The position numbers and the translations under genes were made by a program. A stretch of 38,941 nt of DNA from Firmicutes bacterium UBA3930 (lineage in GTDB: Bacteria > Bacillota > Clostridia > Caldicoprobacterales > Caldicoprobacteraceae), in assembly GCA_002385885.1 (NCBI GenBank), contig DGEI01000030.1, positions 1 through 38,941 of the forward strand, given 5' to 3'. The notes under the pieces are model-generated. The model made no database searches. It was not told the DNA's origin and was given only the letters and a program-made list of their open reading frames with translations. Every line of letters begins with the position of its first letter. Positions within the stretch are counted from its first letter, which is position 1. Shown in pieces: positions 16,487-24,998 of the stretch.

Positions 16487-17938
16487 ATGAAATCAGGTTT
16501 AAAAATTAGCTTTAGCAATATAAAAAATTCTTTTAAAAGTAATAAATTTAAGTACGGCGGTTATGCAACACTGATAACTGCAATTGTTATTGCCATCGTA
16601 ATAGTAATCAACCTGGTGGTGGATCAGATAGACTGGAAGGCGGACTTAACCCAGAACCAGATGTTTTCCCTCTCCGACCAGACATATAAGGTGCTTGACA
16701 GCCTTAAACAGGATATTAATATAATCGGTTTGTACGAGACGGGGAATGAGGATCGTATTATTACGGAAATTATAGATCGGTATCAAGCCCGTTCGAAAAG
16801 AATTACGTTCAAAACAATAGATCCTGAAAGATATCCTCAGCTGGTTTCAAAATATGAGAAGGACGGAACTTCGTTAGTCAAGGGAAGTTTGATCGTAGAA
16901 AGCGGTGACCGGTATAAAATAATCAGCCGCTATGATTTGGTAAATTACAGCTATACCAGCAATTACCAGGCCCAGGCACAGTCGCTGGCAGTAGAACAGC
17001 GGCTTACGGGGGCAATACTGTATGTAACCGCAGAAGACTTGCCGGTGGTATACTTGCTGGAAGGCCATGGTGAAAACACCATACCGTATGAATTAAGCAA
17101 ACAGCTTGAAGTAGAGAATTTTCAGACTGAAAGTTTAAACCTCTTAACCCAGGAAGCGGTACCTGAAGACGCTCATTCACTGGTAGTTTTTGCGCCCGAA
17201 AGGGATCTTACAAAAGACGAGGAGGAAAAAATACGGAATTATTTGGAGAACCAGGGAAGGGCTATATTCATAATGAAATTTCAAAACCAGGAACTGCCCA
17301 ATTTTGAATCGCTGCTGAAAAGCTATGGAATAACCGTGGAACGCAGTTTGGTTGTGGAAGGCGACAACAGCATGCATGCAGGCAACCCTCTGTACCTGGT
17401 GCCGCAGATGGAGAGTCACAGTATTGTAAGCCCATTGAGAAGCGAAAAAATGTATATGCTAATTCCCGGAGCACAGAGCATAAGAATTCTTGATATGAAA
17501 AAGCGCTCATTAAAAATTGAACCCCTGCTTGTGACTTCGGAGAATTCATGGGCCAAGGTCAATATGGAAGCCACGACCCTTGAGAAGGAAGAAGGAGACA
17601 TTGAAGGCCCCATTAACATAGCCGTCGCCATAACCGATGAAATATATAAGGACAATGAAACAAAGGAGACGAAACTGGTAGTTATAAGTAACGCAGATTT
17701 CTTAGGTTCCAGCCTGGCCTCACAGGTGCCCGGCAATACCAACTTCTTTATGAATAGCCTGAACTGGCTGCAGGATAGGGAAGAGAATATATCCATACGC
17801 CCCAAGTCACTGACGGTGCCGCGCCTTAATATAAATGCATCACAGCAGTTGATTCTGGCAGGCGTGGTCGTAATCCTGATACCGCTTGCCATACTTGCAT
17901 CAGGATTATTTGTATGGTTGAGGAGGAGGCATCTATGA
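16487..17938 (+). CDS. GldG-like ABC auxiliary protein
   Basis: A 483-residue protein with the ABC-transporter auxiliary domain seen in GldG. There is one transmembrane helix near residues 20-45 (TLITAIVIAIVIVINLVV), a large extracytoplasmic domain, and one C-terminal helix (LILAGVVVILIPLAILASG) followed by a basic cytoplasmic end. The segment VDQIDWKADLTQNQMFSLSD after the first helix is the family hallmark. The frame is open from 16445, inside the permease gene, but ATG 16487 follows GGGGGGAGAGAAGGG and gives the proper N-terminus. The stop overlaps the next start by four bases (ATGA). Confidence 0.88.
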   Translation: MKSGLKISFSNIKNSFKSNKFKYGGYATLITAIVIAIVIVINLVVDQIDWKADLTQNQMFSLSDQTYKVLDSLKQDINIIGLYETGNEDRIITEIIDRYQARSKRITFKTIDPERYPQLVSKYEKDGTSLVKGSLIVESGDRYKIISRYDLVNYSYTSNYQAQAQSLAVEQRLTGAILYVTAEDLPVVYLLEGHGENTIPYELSKQLEVENFQTESLNLLTQEAVPEDAHSLVVFAPERDLTKDEEEKIRNYLENQGRAIFIMKFQNQELPNFESLLKSYGITVERSLVVEGDNSMHAGNPLYLVPQMESHSIVSPLRSEKMYMLIPGAQSIRILDMKKRSLKIEPLLVTSENSWAKVNMEATTLEKEEGDIEGPINIAVAITDEIYKDNETKETKLVVISNADFLGSSLASQVPGNTNFFMNSLNWLQDREENISIRPKSLTVPRLNINASQQLILAGVVVILIPLAILASGLFVWLRRRHL

Positions 17939-19353
17939 AAAAGAGACAGCGGAATGCTATTGCTTTGGTAGTTGCTTTAGCCCTGTTGGCAGGTGTGTAT
18001 TTGTATATCACAAACCGTCCTAAGGCTGAGCCTGAGGACGATAGTGATGAGCAAATTGAGATATCAAAATTTGATAAGGACAGTATAGTGAAAATGGTCC
18101 TGGAATCCGCGGAAGGCACTTTGACTTTGGAAAAAGCAGATGATAAATGGACTGTTGATTACTCCCGGCCGGTTGAACTGAAAGAGACTGCCGTGGATGA
18201 CATTGCCTATAGTTTTTCCAGCTTATATGCCGAGAGGATGATCGATGAAAATCCTGAGGATTTGTCTGTTTACGGGTTGGATAAGCCCGCTGTAAAAGCT
18301 ACTGCCTATCTTAAGGACGGGACTGTAAGGGTTTTGTACCTCGGAAATAAAACCCCCGCAGGAAATACGTACTATTTAATGGCCGAGGGCGATCCAAAAG
18401 TTTATACCGTATGGATGAATCATGGAGAGCACTTCCAGTATAAGCTGGCGGATATCAGGGAAAAGAAGTTAACAGAGATTGATACCATTGAACTGACGTA
18501 CCTAAAAATAGAAGGTAAGAATATAAGAACTATAGAAATTGAAAGCAGACCGGATCAGACAGAGGAAGAAGCCCAGTTCAATATCGGTATATGGAAGATG
18601 GTGCAGCCCTATAGCAATCCCAGGTCAGTATCCACTGACAAATTTGAAAAGGTGCTGGATGCCATATCCGCTCTTTCCATAGAAGATATTATAGAAGATG
18701 ACCCGGCGGATCTGTCGAAATATGGTCTGGATGATCCCGCATTTGAATTGATTGTAAAGGATAAGGAAAATACCCTTCATTTATATTTTGGCGATGAAAC
18801 TGAAGATGGTGAAGACGTTTATTTTAAGACAGCAAACGACAACATAGTATATACCATGCGCAAGAATAAAACTAAATTTCTCGAGACAAAGCCATTTGAA
18901 ATAGTTGAAAAATTTGCTTATATTGTTAATATTGATGATGTGGATAAAATTATTGTTGAGGGCCGGGGGAAGACCCATGTTATAACTCTGACAAGGGAAA
19001 CTAAAAAGGCTGAAAAGGAAGATGAAGAGGATGAGGTTATAACGACATATAAAGTGGATGGAGAAGAAGTTGAAGAAAAACCTTTTAAGAAGTATTACCA
19101 GAGTTTAATCGGGCTTTTGGCAGATGCCGAAAATGATCGGCAGCTGGAAGAGCAGCCCGAGGTCAAGACTACATTCTTTCTAAATAAAGGCTCTGTAAGG
19201 GAAGTTCATGTAAACTACACACCTTATGATAATGACTTCTATGCTGTATTTGTAGATGGAAAGTCTGAGTTTGTAATATCAAGACAGCAGGTATACAGTA
19301 TGCTGGATGATTTGGAAGCCCTGATACGCGGTGATCTGGTGAAAGAAGAATAA
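17935..19353 (+). CDS. DUF4340 domain membrane-anchored protein
   Basis: A 472-residue protein with an N-terminal membrane anchor (NAIALVVALALLAGVYLYI) and an acidic extracytoplasmic region holding two copies of the DUF4340 unit; each begins DLSxYGLDxPA (near residues 107 and 257) and continues with a beta-rich LYLGN/LYFGD segment. The family has no established biochemical function but is regularly the last gene of GldA-GldF-GldG type operons, so it is probably an external accessory subunit. The start ATG 17935 overlaps the GldG stop and is preceded by GAGGAGGAG; a nearby ATG at 17914 contains that site and is unlikely to be used. A strong terminator follows. Confidence 0.85.
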   Translation: MKKRQRNAIALVVALALLAGVYLYITNRPKAEPEDDSDEQIEISKFDKDSIVKMVLESAEGTLTLEKADDKWTVDYSRPVELKETAVDDIAYSFSSLYAERMIDENPEDLSVYGLDKPAVKATAYLKDGTVRVLYLGNKTPAGNTYYLMAEGDPKVYTVWMNHGEHFQYKLADIREKKLTEIDTIELTYLKIEGKNIRTIEIESRPDQTEEEAQFNIGIWKMVQPYSNPRSVSTDKFEKVLDAISALSIEDIIEDDPADLSKYGLDDPAFELIVKDKENTLHLYFGDETEDGEDVYFKTANDNIVYTMRKNKTKFLETKPFEIVEKFAYIVNIDDVDKIIVEGRGKTHVITLTRETKKAEKEDEEDEVITTYKVDGEEVEEKPFKKYYQSLIGLLADAENDRQLEEQPEVKTTFFLNKGSVREVHVNYTPYDNDFYAVFVDGKSEFVISRQQVYSMLDDLEALIRGDLVKEE

Positions 19354-19365
19354 TATAGGATATAT

Positions 19366-19415
19366 GCAAAAAACCTCTTCGGTTCGAAAGTGAATGAATC
19401 GAAGGGGTTTTTTGC
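19366..19415 (+). terminator. Terminator of the ABC operon
   Basis: A 16-bp stem (19366-19381 with 19400-19415, one G-T pair) contains GCAAAAAACC on the left arm and GGTTTTTTGC on the right. The T run is inside the right arm. It lies 13 bases after the DUF4340 stop. Confidence 0.85.
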
Positions 19416-19475
19416 AGCTATACTCTTTTATCACGATATTACAAGAAAATCTTTCCTTAAATGGAGATGAATTGT

Positions 19476-19503
19476 CACAAAATATATGATAAAATATTTT
19501 GTG
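19476..19503. promoter_or_regulatory. Perfect 10-bp palindrome upstream of the ThuA-like gene
   Basis: CACAAAATAT (19476-19485) and ATATTTTGTG (19494-19503) are exact inverted repeats with an 8-base spacer. It has the size of a dimeric repressor or activator site. A TATAAT lies downstream at 19538-19543, without a good -35. It does not match the CcpA cre consensus. Confidence 0.45.
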
Positions 19504-19577
19504 ATTGCAAATTTACTATTCTTCTATAGACGAACTTTATAATGCAATAACATATTTTACGAAGGGGGATAATAAAA

Positions 19578-20297
19578 ATGGGAAAAAGTGCCTTAATAGT
19601 ACGGGGTGGTTGGGACGGTCACGAGCCTGTGAAGGTTTCGGAGCTATTTCGGGATATACTGGTGGAGGAAGGCTTTGAAGTGGAAATTTCCGATACCCTG
19701 GATGCTTTTCTTGATGTAGAGAAGCTGAAAGCTCTTGATCTTATCATTCCTGTATGGACTATGGGGAAGATTACCAATGAGCAGGTGGGTCCGGTAATGG
19801 AAGCGGTTGCAAGCGGTGTGGGACTTGCCGGCTGTCATGGTGGTATGTGTGATGCCTTTAGAGAGTGCGTCCAATGGCAGTTCATGACGGGCGGACAGTG
19901 GGTTGCCCATCCAGGTGGTGATGGTGTTGAGTACATGGTAAATGTTAAGAGAGGTTCCAGTCCCATAGTTGAAGGTATTGATGATTTTCCTGTCAAAAGC
20001 GAACAGTATTATGTACACATTGATCCTGCAATCGAAGTTCTCGCTACAACCCGTTACCCGGTGGTGGACGGGCCGCATGCCGCCAATGGGGAAGTGGATG
20101 TTCCTGTAATCTGGACAAAACGCTGGGGATTGGGAAGAGTATTCTATTGTACTTTAGGCCATCATGCAGATGTACTTGAACCAGAACCTCCCAGGACCAT
20201 CATGCGGAGAGGGTTTCTCTGGGCAGCTGAAGGAAAGGAAATAGCTAAAAATATAAAAGAGAGCGTTTCCATGGAGGCAATGAAGAGAATGTTTTAA
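19578..20297 (+). CDS. ThuA-like domain protein
   Basis: A 239-residue cytosolic protein of the ThuA-like family, a class I glutamine amidotransferase-like fold named after a trehalose-utilisation gene. Visible family features are the opening VRGGWDGHEP, the segment GVGLAGCHGGMCDAF, a VAHPGG stretch, SEQYYVHIDP, and RVFYCTLGHHADVL near the C-terminus. The family is found with sugar oxidoreductases; ThuA/ThuB take part in 3-keto disaccharide metabolism in rhizobia. Here it is followed 41 bases later by a Gfo/Idh/MocA oxidoreductase, which fits a keto-sugar route. The start ATG follows AAGGGGG. Substrate is not predictable. Confidence 0.88.
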   Translation: MGKSALIVRGGWDGHEPVKVSELFRDILVEEGFEVEISDTLDAFLDVEKLKALDLIIPVWTMGKITNEQVGPVMEAVASGVGLAGCHGGMCDAFRECVQWQFMTGGQWVAHPGGDGVEYMVNVKRGSSPIVEGIDDFPVKSEQYYVHIDPAIEVLATTRYPVVDGPHAANGEVDVPVIWTKRWGLGRVFYCTLGHHADVLEPEPPRTIMRRGFLWAAEGKEIAKNIKESVSMEAMKRMF

Positions 20298-20338
20298 CAG
20301 AGTGCTGAAAAGGATATTTTTGAGAAAGGACTGATACC

Positions 20339-21445
20339 TTGGAAAAAGTAAAAATAGGAATAATTGGATGCGGCAATATAAGCGCAATCTACTTAAAGAA
20401 TTGCAGCCAAAAGTTTGATATTCTTGAAGTGGCTGCTTGTGCAGATGTTATACCAGAAAAGGCTCAGGCCAGGGCTGAGGAGTTTAATATACCCAAAGCC
20501 TGTTCTGTAGATGAGCTTCTCAATGATCCCGAGATACGGATTGTGGTTAACCTGACCGTTCCCAAAGCCCATGCCCAGGTATGCCTGGCAGCCCTGGAAG
20601 CCGGGAAAAACGTTTATGTTGAGAAACCCCTGGCTGCTACCCGGGAGGAAGGGAAAAAGATACTTGAGGTTGCCAGATCCAAGGCCCTTCTTGTAGGAAA
20701 TGCTCCCGATACCTTTATGGGAGCAGGGCTTCAGACATGCCGCAAGCTGATTGATGATGGATGGATTGGAGAGCCGATAGCAGCAACAGCATTTATGACG
20801 TGTCATGGCCATGAAAGCTGGCATCCTGATCCGGAGTTTTACTATGAAGTTGGCGGCGGACCTATGTTTGATATGGGGCCATATTACCTGACAGCCCTGG
20901 TTTCACTTATTGGCCCGGTAAAAAGGATAACCGGTTCTGCCAGGGTTACCTTTCCGGAGAGGGTGATTACCAGCCAGCCAAAGTATGGTACCAGGATAAA
21001 GGTGGAAACACCTACTCATATCGCCGGTGTTATGGATTTTGAAAACGGCGCTGTAGGGACGGTTATTACTAGTTTTGATATATGGGACGCTAACCTGCCC
21101 AGAATTGAGATATACGGCAGTGAAGGCAGCTTAAGCGTTCCCGATCCAAATACTTTCCGGGGACCGGTCTTTGTACGCCGGAAGGATGCAAAAGAATGGA
21201 CCGAAATACCGTTAAGCCATGGATATGCTGATAACAGCCGGGGACTGGGTGTTGCAGATATGGCTTATGCCCTGCTGTCGGGAAGGCCGCACAGGGCTAA
21301 TGGGGAGATGGGTTATCATGTACTGGATATAATGCAGGGTTTTTTGGATGCTTCGGAAAGCGGTACGCACTATAATCTGGCCAGTTCATGTACGCGTCCC
21401 GCCCCTTTGCCTCTTGACCTGCCTGATGGATTGCTGGATTACTGA
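20339..21445 (+). CDS. Gfo/Idh/MocA family NAD(P)-dependent oxidoreductase
   Basis: A cytosolic sugar or cyclitol dehydrogenase. The N-terminal Rossmann fold has GIIGCGNIS near residues 7-15, the signature VEKPLAATREEG with Lys96 in the EKP motif, and a C-terminal alpha/beta domain beginning around residue 125. At 368 residues it has a typical length. It starts at TTG 20339 after GAAAGGAC. It is co-transcribed with the ThuA-like gene, consistent with oxidation of a sugar at C3 or a related reaction, but the substrate is unproven. Confidence 0.9.
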   Translation: MEKVKIGIIGCGNISAIYLKNCSQKFDILEVAACADVIPEKAQARAEEFNIPKACSVDELLNDPEIRIVVNLTVPKAHAQVCLAALEAGKNVYVEKPLAATREEGKKILEVARSKALLVGNAPDTFMGAGLQTCRKLIDDGWIGEPIAATAFMTCHGHESWHPDPEFYYEVGGGPMFDMGPYYLTALVSLIGPVKRITGSARVTFPERVITSQPKYGTRIKVETPTHIAGVMDFENGAVGTVITSFDIWDANLPRIEIYGSEGSLSVPDPNTFRGPVFVRRKDAKEWTEIPLSHGYADNSRGLGVADMAYALLSGRPHRANGEMGYHVLDIMQGFLDASESGTHYNLASSCTRPAPLPLDLPDGLLDY

Positions 21446-21451
21446 ATGATT

Positions 21452-21493
21452 AAAATAAAAAATGAGGGAGGAAACTCCCTCATTTTTTATTTT
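21452..21493. terminator. Bidirectional terminator, 19-bp perfect stem
   Basis: AAAATAAAAAATGAGGGAG (21452-21470) pairs perfectly with 21475-21493 across a GAAA tetraloop. It separates the convergent oxidoreductase and MFS genes, with A and T runs on both sides; the MFS stop codon lies at its right edge. Confidence 0.92.
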
Positions 21494-22766
21494 ATGACAA
21501 AGCGTCTGATTGCAGCGAAGGATCATCATCAACAGGTGACTTCAAAGTCAAGGCCAGTCCTGTTGCTGCTATGGAAGTAATGATGTTTATTATAAAAAGA
21601 GGTACAAAACCGAAGGTATCTGCCATTATCCCTGCCAGATAAGGAAGAAAAGTGGTTGGGAAAGTAATAAGGCTTGTCAGTACAAAATATGACGGACGGT
21701 TTTCCTCGTCTACGACATCAATTGTATAGTTAGTGTATCCCATCCATGCTCCCTTGTTAATGCCTGCAAGGATACACATGGGTACAAGGACAAGCATTGG
21801 AGAGGCAATCCTGTATATGCCCAGACTGACCAAACCCAGCAAAGGAATGATAAAGCTTATGATCCTGGAAATTAAAATAACATATCTGTTACCCATACGC
21901 TGGCTGATATTTCCCCAAAAAAGGCCTCCGATCAGGGAACCGATAATCTGAAGATAAATTATGGTGGAAACCTGTGAAGGGGACAGATCAAAGGTGTTTT
22001 TTCCGAATAAAACAATAAACGGTATAACGGCGCCGGCAAAGCTTCCTATCAGCTGAACTGTCAACATACGGCTGTAGGCTTTATTTATCTTCAGATAACC
22101 GGGAAGCTTGCGGTAGTATTCCAGAATATTAACCGGTGGACGTGCTGACCTTTTGTTGGAATCTTTGACAAACAGCATAGCTACAGCGGAGGATAACAGC
22201 ACTATTCCGGCAAGAGAAAAGAGTATTGAGTATTTTACTGTTTCAGCCAGCCGGGCATTATCCAAAGTTATTTTTACTATATAGCCTGCAATAAGGCTTC
22301 CAATTCCGCCAAACAACTGCTGGTTTCCCAATAATCTGCCCCGCCTCTTGCCCGGCACCAGGCGCCCTAACAGATCCATCCATGGTACCACTACCAGCCC
22401 GTCGCTGGCCCAAAGAAGCGCATATATGAATAGAAATATCCATACAATAATATCGGAACTAAGTTCAAGGGACAGTATCAAAACCATAATCAGGAAAAGA
22501 GGGCGGAAAATAAACATTATGGTTGATATAAATGCGGGCAAATTTTTAATTTTGTGTATATAGGGACCTATCATTAGCTGGGCTACGAATGATGAGGCAG
22601 TCCGCAAAGTGCTGGCCAGTCCGGACAATTGCATGCTTCCACTGAATGTATGGATAAAAACTGATACCACCGTATCGGCGTCCAGAAATGCAAGTCCCGT
22701 GAAAAAAAGCGTACCTTCCATCATTAGAGCATAAAAATTGCGTTTTTCTGCGTTTTTTTGGGCCAT
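21492..22766 (-). CDS. MFS family transporter
   Basis: A 424-residue integral membrane protein with about 12 hydrophobic spans and the central hydrophilic loop typical of the major facilitator superfamily. The loop after the fourth-fifth span (LLGRLVPGKRRGRLLGNQQLFGG) resembles a conserved MFS basic motif, and the second half has a matching ISQRMGNRYVILISR. The start ATG at 22766 follows AGGAGAA. It is convergent with the ThuA/oxidoreductase pair; a role in sugar uptake or efflux beside them is possible but only a guess. Confidence 0.87.
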   Translation of the reverse strand: MAQKNAEKRNFYALMMEGTLFFTGLAFLDADTVVSVFIHTFSGSMQLSGLASTLRTASSFVAQLMIGPYIHKIKNLPAFISTIMFIFRPLFLIMVLILSLELSSDIIVWIFLFIYALLWASDGLVVVPWMDLLGRLVPGKRRGRLLGNQQLFGGIGSLIAGYIVKITLDNARLAETVKYSILFSLAGIVLLSSAVAMLFVKDSNKRSARPPVNILEYYRKLPGYLKINKAYSRMLTVQLIGSFAGAVIPFIVLFGKNTFDLSPSQVSTIIYLQIIGSLIGGLFWGNISQRMGNRYVILISRIISFIIPLLGLVSLGIYRIASPMLVLVPMCILAGINKGAWMGYTNYTIDVVDEENRPSYFVLTSLITFPTTFLPYLAGIMADTFGFVPLFIINIITSIAATGLALTLKSPVDDDPSLQSDALS

Positions 22767-22915
22767 ATTTGTTTCTCCTTCTCTTTCTTTGTGAAATGCC
22801 TGCTCCTAATTATAAATGAGAGTAGTACGATAGTAAATGATATTATAGTTTCCTGTAAATATTTCATGGTTTCGTTGCTGTTTTCTTTCGATAAATTATA
22901 TAGAATATGCTTTTT

Positions 22916-23782
22916 TCAAATACTGTCTGTGTTTATATTCTCAGTAATCCAGTCAGTGATATGCTTATCAGTTTTGAACGGATATCTAAAATTCAGTTTC
23001 CCGGCTGTTTCAACCGATAATCTTCGAAACAGATTTATTGTTGCTGACAGCGCCCGGAAGCTGTCTGCCTTTTCATAATAGCCAAATGTATTTTTTAGTT
23101 CATCTAATGTATTTTGGTCAAGCCATTCGTGTAAAAACCGTCCTGCATACCAAACATCATAGTTTTTGCCGTACATCGCTTTTGCGTGCCATTCCATCAT
23201 TTGCAGCAATAATGATTTCAACTCGTTTTCCCTTGTTTTGGCCAGCCATAACTCGCCCCGCAGCAGTTGTTTCGCCACATAAATTGAACCAAACCAAAAC
23301 ATATTGACAGTTTGCAAAAAAACAGTTTCGTCAATGCTAAAAGATAATGCCGGCCTGAATGATGACGGAACTATGTAACCGCTTATGTTGTCCTTGTCGA
23401 TTAAAACCCTTACCCCTCTGTAAAAATTATCCGGGGTTATTCTGTCTTTAACCATTTGGTATAGATCCTTACACGGAAGAAATACCATATCAACCTGAAA
23501 ACTGCCTTCGAATAAAATAAGTCTTTCCGGTTGACCGCTTGCAGTATGATAAGTAAATGTTATCCAGACATTGCCGATGTTTTCTAACCAGTCCGTATCG
23601 GATAAATATGTCTTGTGATCTTTAGCATATATAATAATGTCTAAGTCGGACCATTCATCTGCCGGATGATCCATACGTGCTCTTGAGCCCACAATAAAGG
23701 CAGCCCTGATGTCGTCTTTTTCTTCTGCCCATGAGATAAAGGCGTCTTCAAATATGGTATAAAACTCATCTGGTTTTGTCAT
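22916..23782 (-). CDS. ANT(6)-like aminoglycoside nucleotidyltransferase
   Basis: A 288-residue protein of the aminoglycoside 6-adenylyltransferase (streptomycin adenylyltransferase) family. The nucleotidyltransferase motif VGSRARMDHPADEWSDLDI places Gly32-Ser33 and the metal-binding Asp46 and Asp48 as in AadE; a third acidic strand is FQVDMVF, and a helical C-terminal domain follows. A GTG at 23789 is in frame, but ATG 23782 has AGAGGTG at the better spacing. Chromosomal family members often give little or no resistance, so drug modification is possible but unproven. The adjacent region 23783-24198 holds a TATAAT-like element for this strand near 23845 and an 8-bp hairpin at 23819-23838. Confidence 0.83.
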   Translation of the reverse strand: MTKPDEFYTIFEDAFISWAEEKDDIRAAFIVGSRARMDHPADEWSDLDIIIYAKDHKTYLSDTDWLENIGNVWITFTYHTASGQPERLILFEGSFQVDMVFLPCKDLYQMVKDRITPDNFYRGVRVLIDKDNISGYIVPSSFRPALSFSIDETVFLQTVNMFWFGSIYVAKQLLRGELWLAKTRENELKSLLLQMMEWHAKAMYGKNYDVWYAGRFLHEWLDQNTLDELKNTFGYYEKADSFRALSATINLFRRLSVETAGKLNFRYPFKTDKHITDWITENINTDSI

Positions 23783-23969
23783 AATAAACACCTCTCACCA
23801 TCCGGGATTCGGGAAGGGAATAAAGCTGATGCTTTATTCTAGCATATTATACTCCTGGCCACAATAGGTGTTGTTATCCCATTTTTCTCTGAAAATAACA
23901 TGTTTTAACGATCTGCCTGCATCTTATGCATAACAATACCTGAATAAAGAATCAGTAGTTCAATTTCTG

Positions 23970-23996
23970 TTGCGATGCTCCAATATGTGGTATAAT
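23970..23996 (+). promoter_or_regulatory. Possible extended -10 promoter
   Basis: TGGTATAAT (23988-23996) forms an extended -10; a TTGCGA lies 15 bases upstream. It would give a leader of about 200 bases before the small gene at 24199. No gene or riboswitch is recognised in the interval 23997-24145. Confidence 0.4.
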
Positions 23997-24145
23997 ATTT
24001 AACAGGCTGGTGTAAGAAACCTCGTTTGACTGAATCGCTGTATCTATGCTGTTGCAAGGAACGAAGGACTGAATTTATTGGATAGGGAGAATTAGCTTTA
24101 CTGTAAAGAGATTTTATTGTTTGTAAGACATACGAAGTGGTATAT

Positions 24146-24174
24146 TTGTAATAGTATACAGAATAGGATATAAG
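24146..24174 (+). promoter_or_regulatory. Sigma-A promoter for the small gene and PspC
   Basis: TTGTAA (24146-24151) and TATAAG (24169-24174) are 17 bases apart, ending 24 bases before the start codon at 24199. Confidence 0.6.
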
Positions 24175-24198
24175 CTTTATTAAAGTGAGGTTGAATAC

Positions 24199-24453
24199 AT
24201 GAAAAATAAGGAACGCCTGGATATATTGATAGAAAAAAGCCTGATGGAATTTGATGAGGAATTGGAGCTGTTCAAGAAATCCGATTATCCTGAGAAAGAA
24301 TGCATATGGAAAAGGATAAAACGTAGCATACAAGCCGGGGCAAAGACCCGGGGATTTGGAATTTGGAGAATTCGGGGAGCTGCATCGATAGATGAAATGA
24401 AAAGCCGGAAAAAGGTTGGGTATTTGACAGTTATGCAGAGACTTGACAGTTGA
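24199..24453 (+). CDS. Small unknown protein
   Basis: I do not recognise this 84-residue protein. It is strongly charged: an acidic N-terminal half rich in Glu and Lys that looks helical, then a basic C-terminal half. It has no signal peptide or membrane span. The start ATG follows GTGAGGT, and a plausible promoter lies just upstream, which favours a real gene. It is 26 bases upstream of the PspC gene, so the two are likely co-transcribed. An overlapping long minus-strand frame (23905-24570) competes for the same DNA but looks less protein-like. Confidence 0.55.
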   Translation: MKNKERLDILIEKSLMEFDEELELFKKSDYPEKECIWKRIKRSIQAGAKTRGFGIWRIRGAASIDEMKSRKKVGYLTVMQRLDS

Positions 24454-24479
24454 CCGATTAATAAAAGGAGTTGTTAGAA

Positions 24480-24905
24480 ATGAAAAAGAGACTATACCGT
24501 TCCAGAACCCAGCGCATGATAGGTGGTGTATGCGGAGGTATTGCTGAGTATTTTGACATCGATCCCACATTGGTAAGGCTGCTGTTTATGTTATCCATAT
24601 TCGCTGGGGGCGCAGGTATGATTCTGTACATCCTGGCGCTTATTGTTATGCCGGAAGCGCCTTACGATGATAGTCCGGATGAATACGATACAACGGATGC
24701 CGGCCAGGAAGGTTATGACAATAGAAATATTTCAAGGAATCGCGGTATCGCTATTATCGGAGTTGTTTTGATAATTATAGGCTTGTTGTCCCTGGTGAAA
24801 AGGATTATTCCCGGGATATGGTATTATGTAAAGCATCTGAGCTGGCCTATTGCCTTTATAGTAATAGGTATTGCTATCATCTTTATATCTCTAAAGAAAA
24901 GATAG
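24480..24905 (+). CDS. PspC domain membrane protein
   Basis: A 141-residue protein with an N-terminal PspC domain: the signature MIGGVCGGIAEYFDIDPTLVR is followed by the first transmembrane hairpin (LLFMLSIFAGGAGMILYILALIVMP). After an acidic Tyr/Asp-rich linker, two more hydrophobic spans occur (IAIIGVVLIIIGLL and WPIAFIVIGIAIIFISL), resembling the membrane part of LiaF-like proteins. PspC proteins sense or counter membrane stress. An in-frame TTG at 24471 immediately follows the AAGGAG site, so the correct start is ATG 24480 at 9 bases spacing. Confidence 0.9.
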   Translation: MKKRLYRSRTQRMIGGVCGGIAEYFDIDPTLVRLLFMLSIFAGGAGMILYILALIVMPEAPYDDSPDEYDTTDAGQEGYDNRNISRNRGIAIIGVVLIIIGLLSLVKRIIPGIWYYVKHLSWPIAFIVIGIAIIFISLKKR

Positions 24906-24916
24906 TTTTATCCCCA

Positions 24917-24945
24917 TTGACACGACAAAAAAATGCAGATATAAT
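24917..24945 (+). promoter_or_regulatory. Perfect consensus promoter of the metal-resistance genes
   Basis: TTGACA (24917-24922) and TATAAT (24940-24945) with a 17-base spacer match the sigma-A consensus fully. Such a strong promoter needs repression, which the operator just downstream would provide. Confidence 0.88.
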
Positions 24946-24957
24946 ATAATTGATATA

Positions 24958-24971
24958 TGAACACATGTTCA
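24958..24971. promoter_or_regulatory. ArsR/SmtB-type operator
   Basis: TGAACACATGTTCA contains TGAA-N6-TTCA, the core known for CzrA/SmtB-class operators, as a 6-bp inverted repeat with a 2-base centre. It overlaps the expected transcription start (about 24952), where a bound repressor would block the polymerase. Confidence 0.7.
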
Positions 24972-24998
24972 AATGAATACAAGTTGGAGGTAATGACT

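Noticed and set aside
23905..24570. 221-codon open frame on the minus strand
   Set aside because: It overlaps the small plus-strand gene, its promoter and the start of pspC, lacks a ribosome site, and its product is full of Tyr, Phe, His and Ser as in out-of-frame translations.
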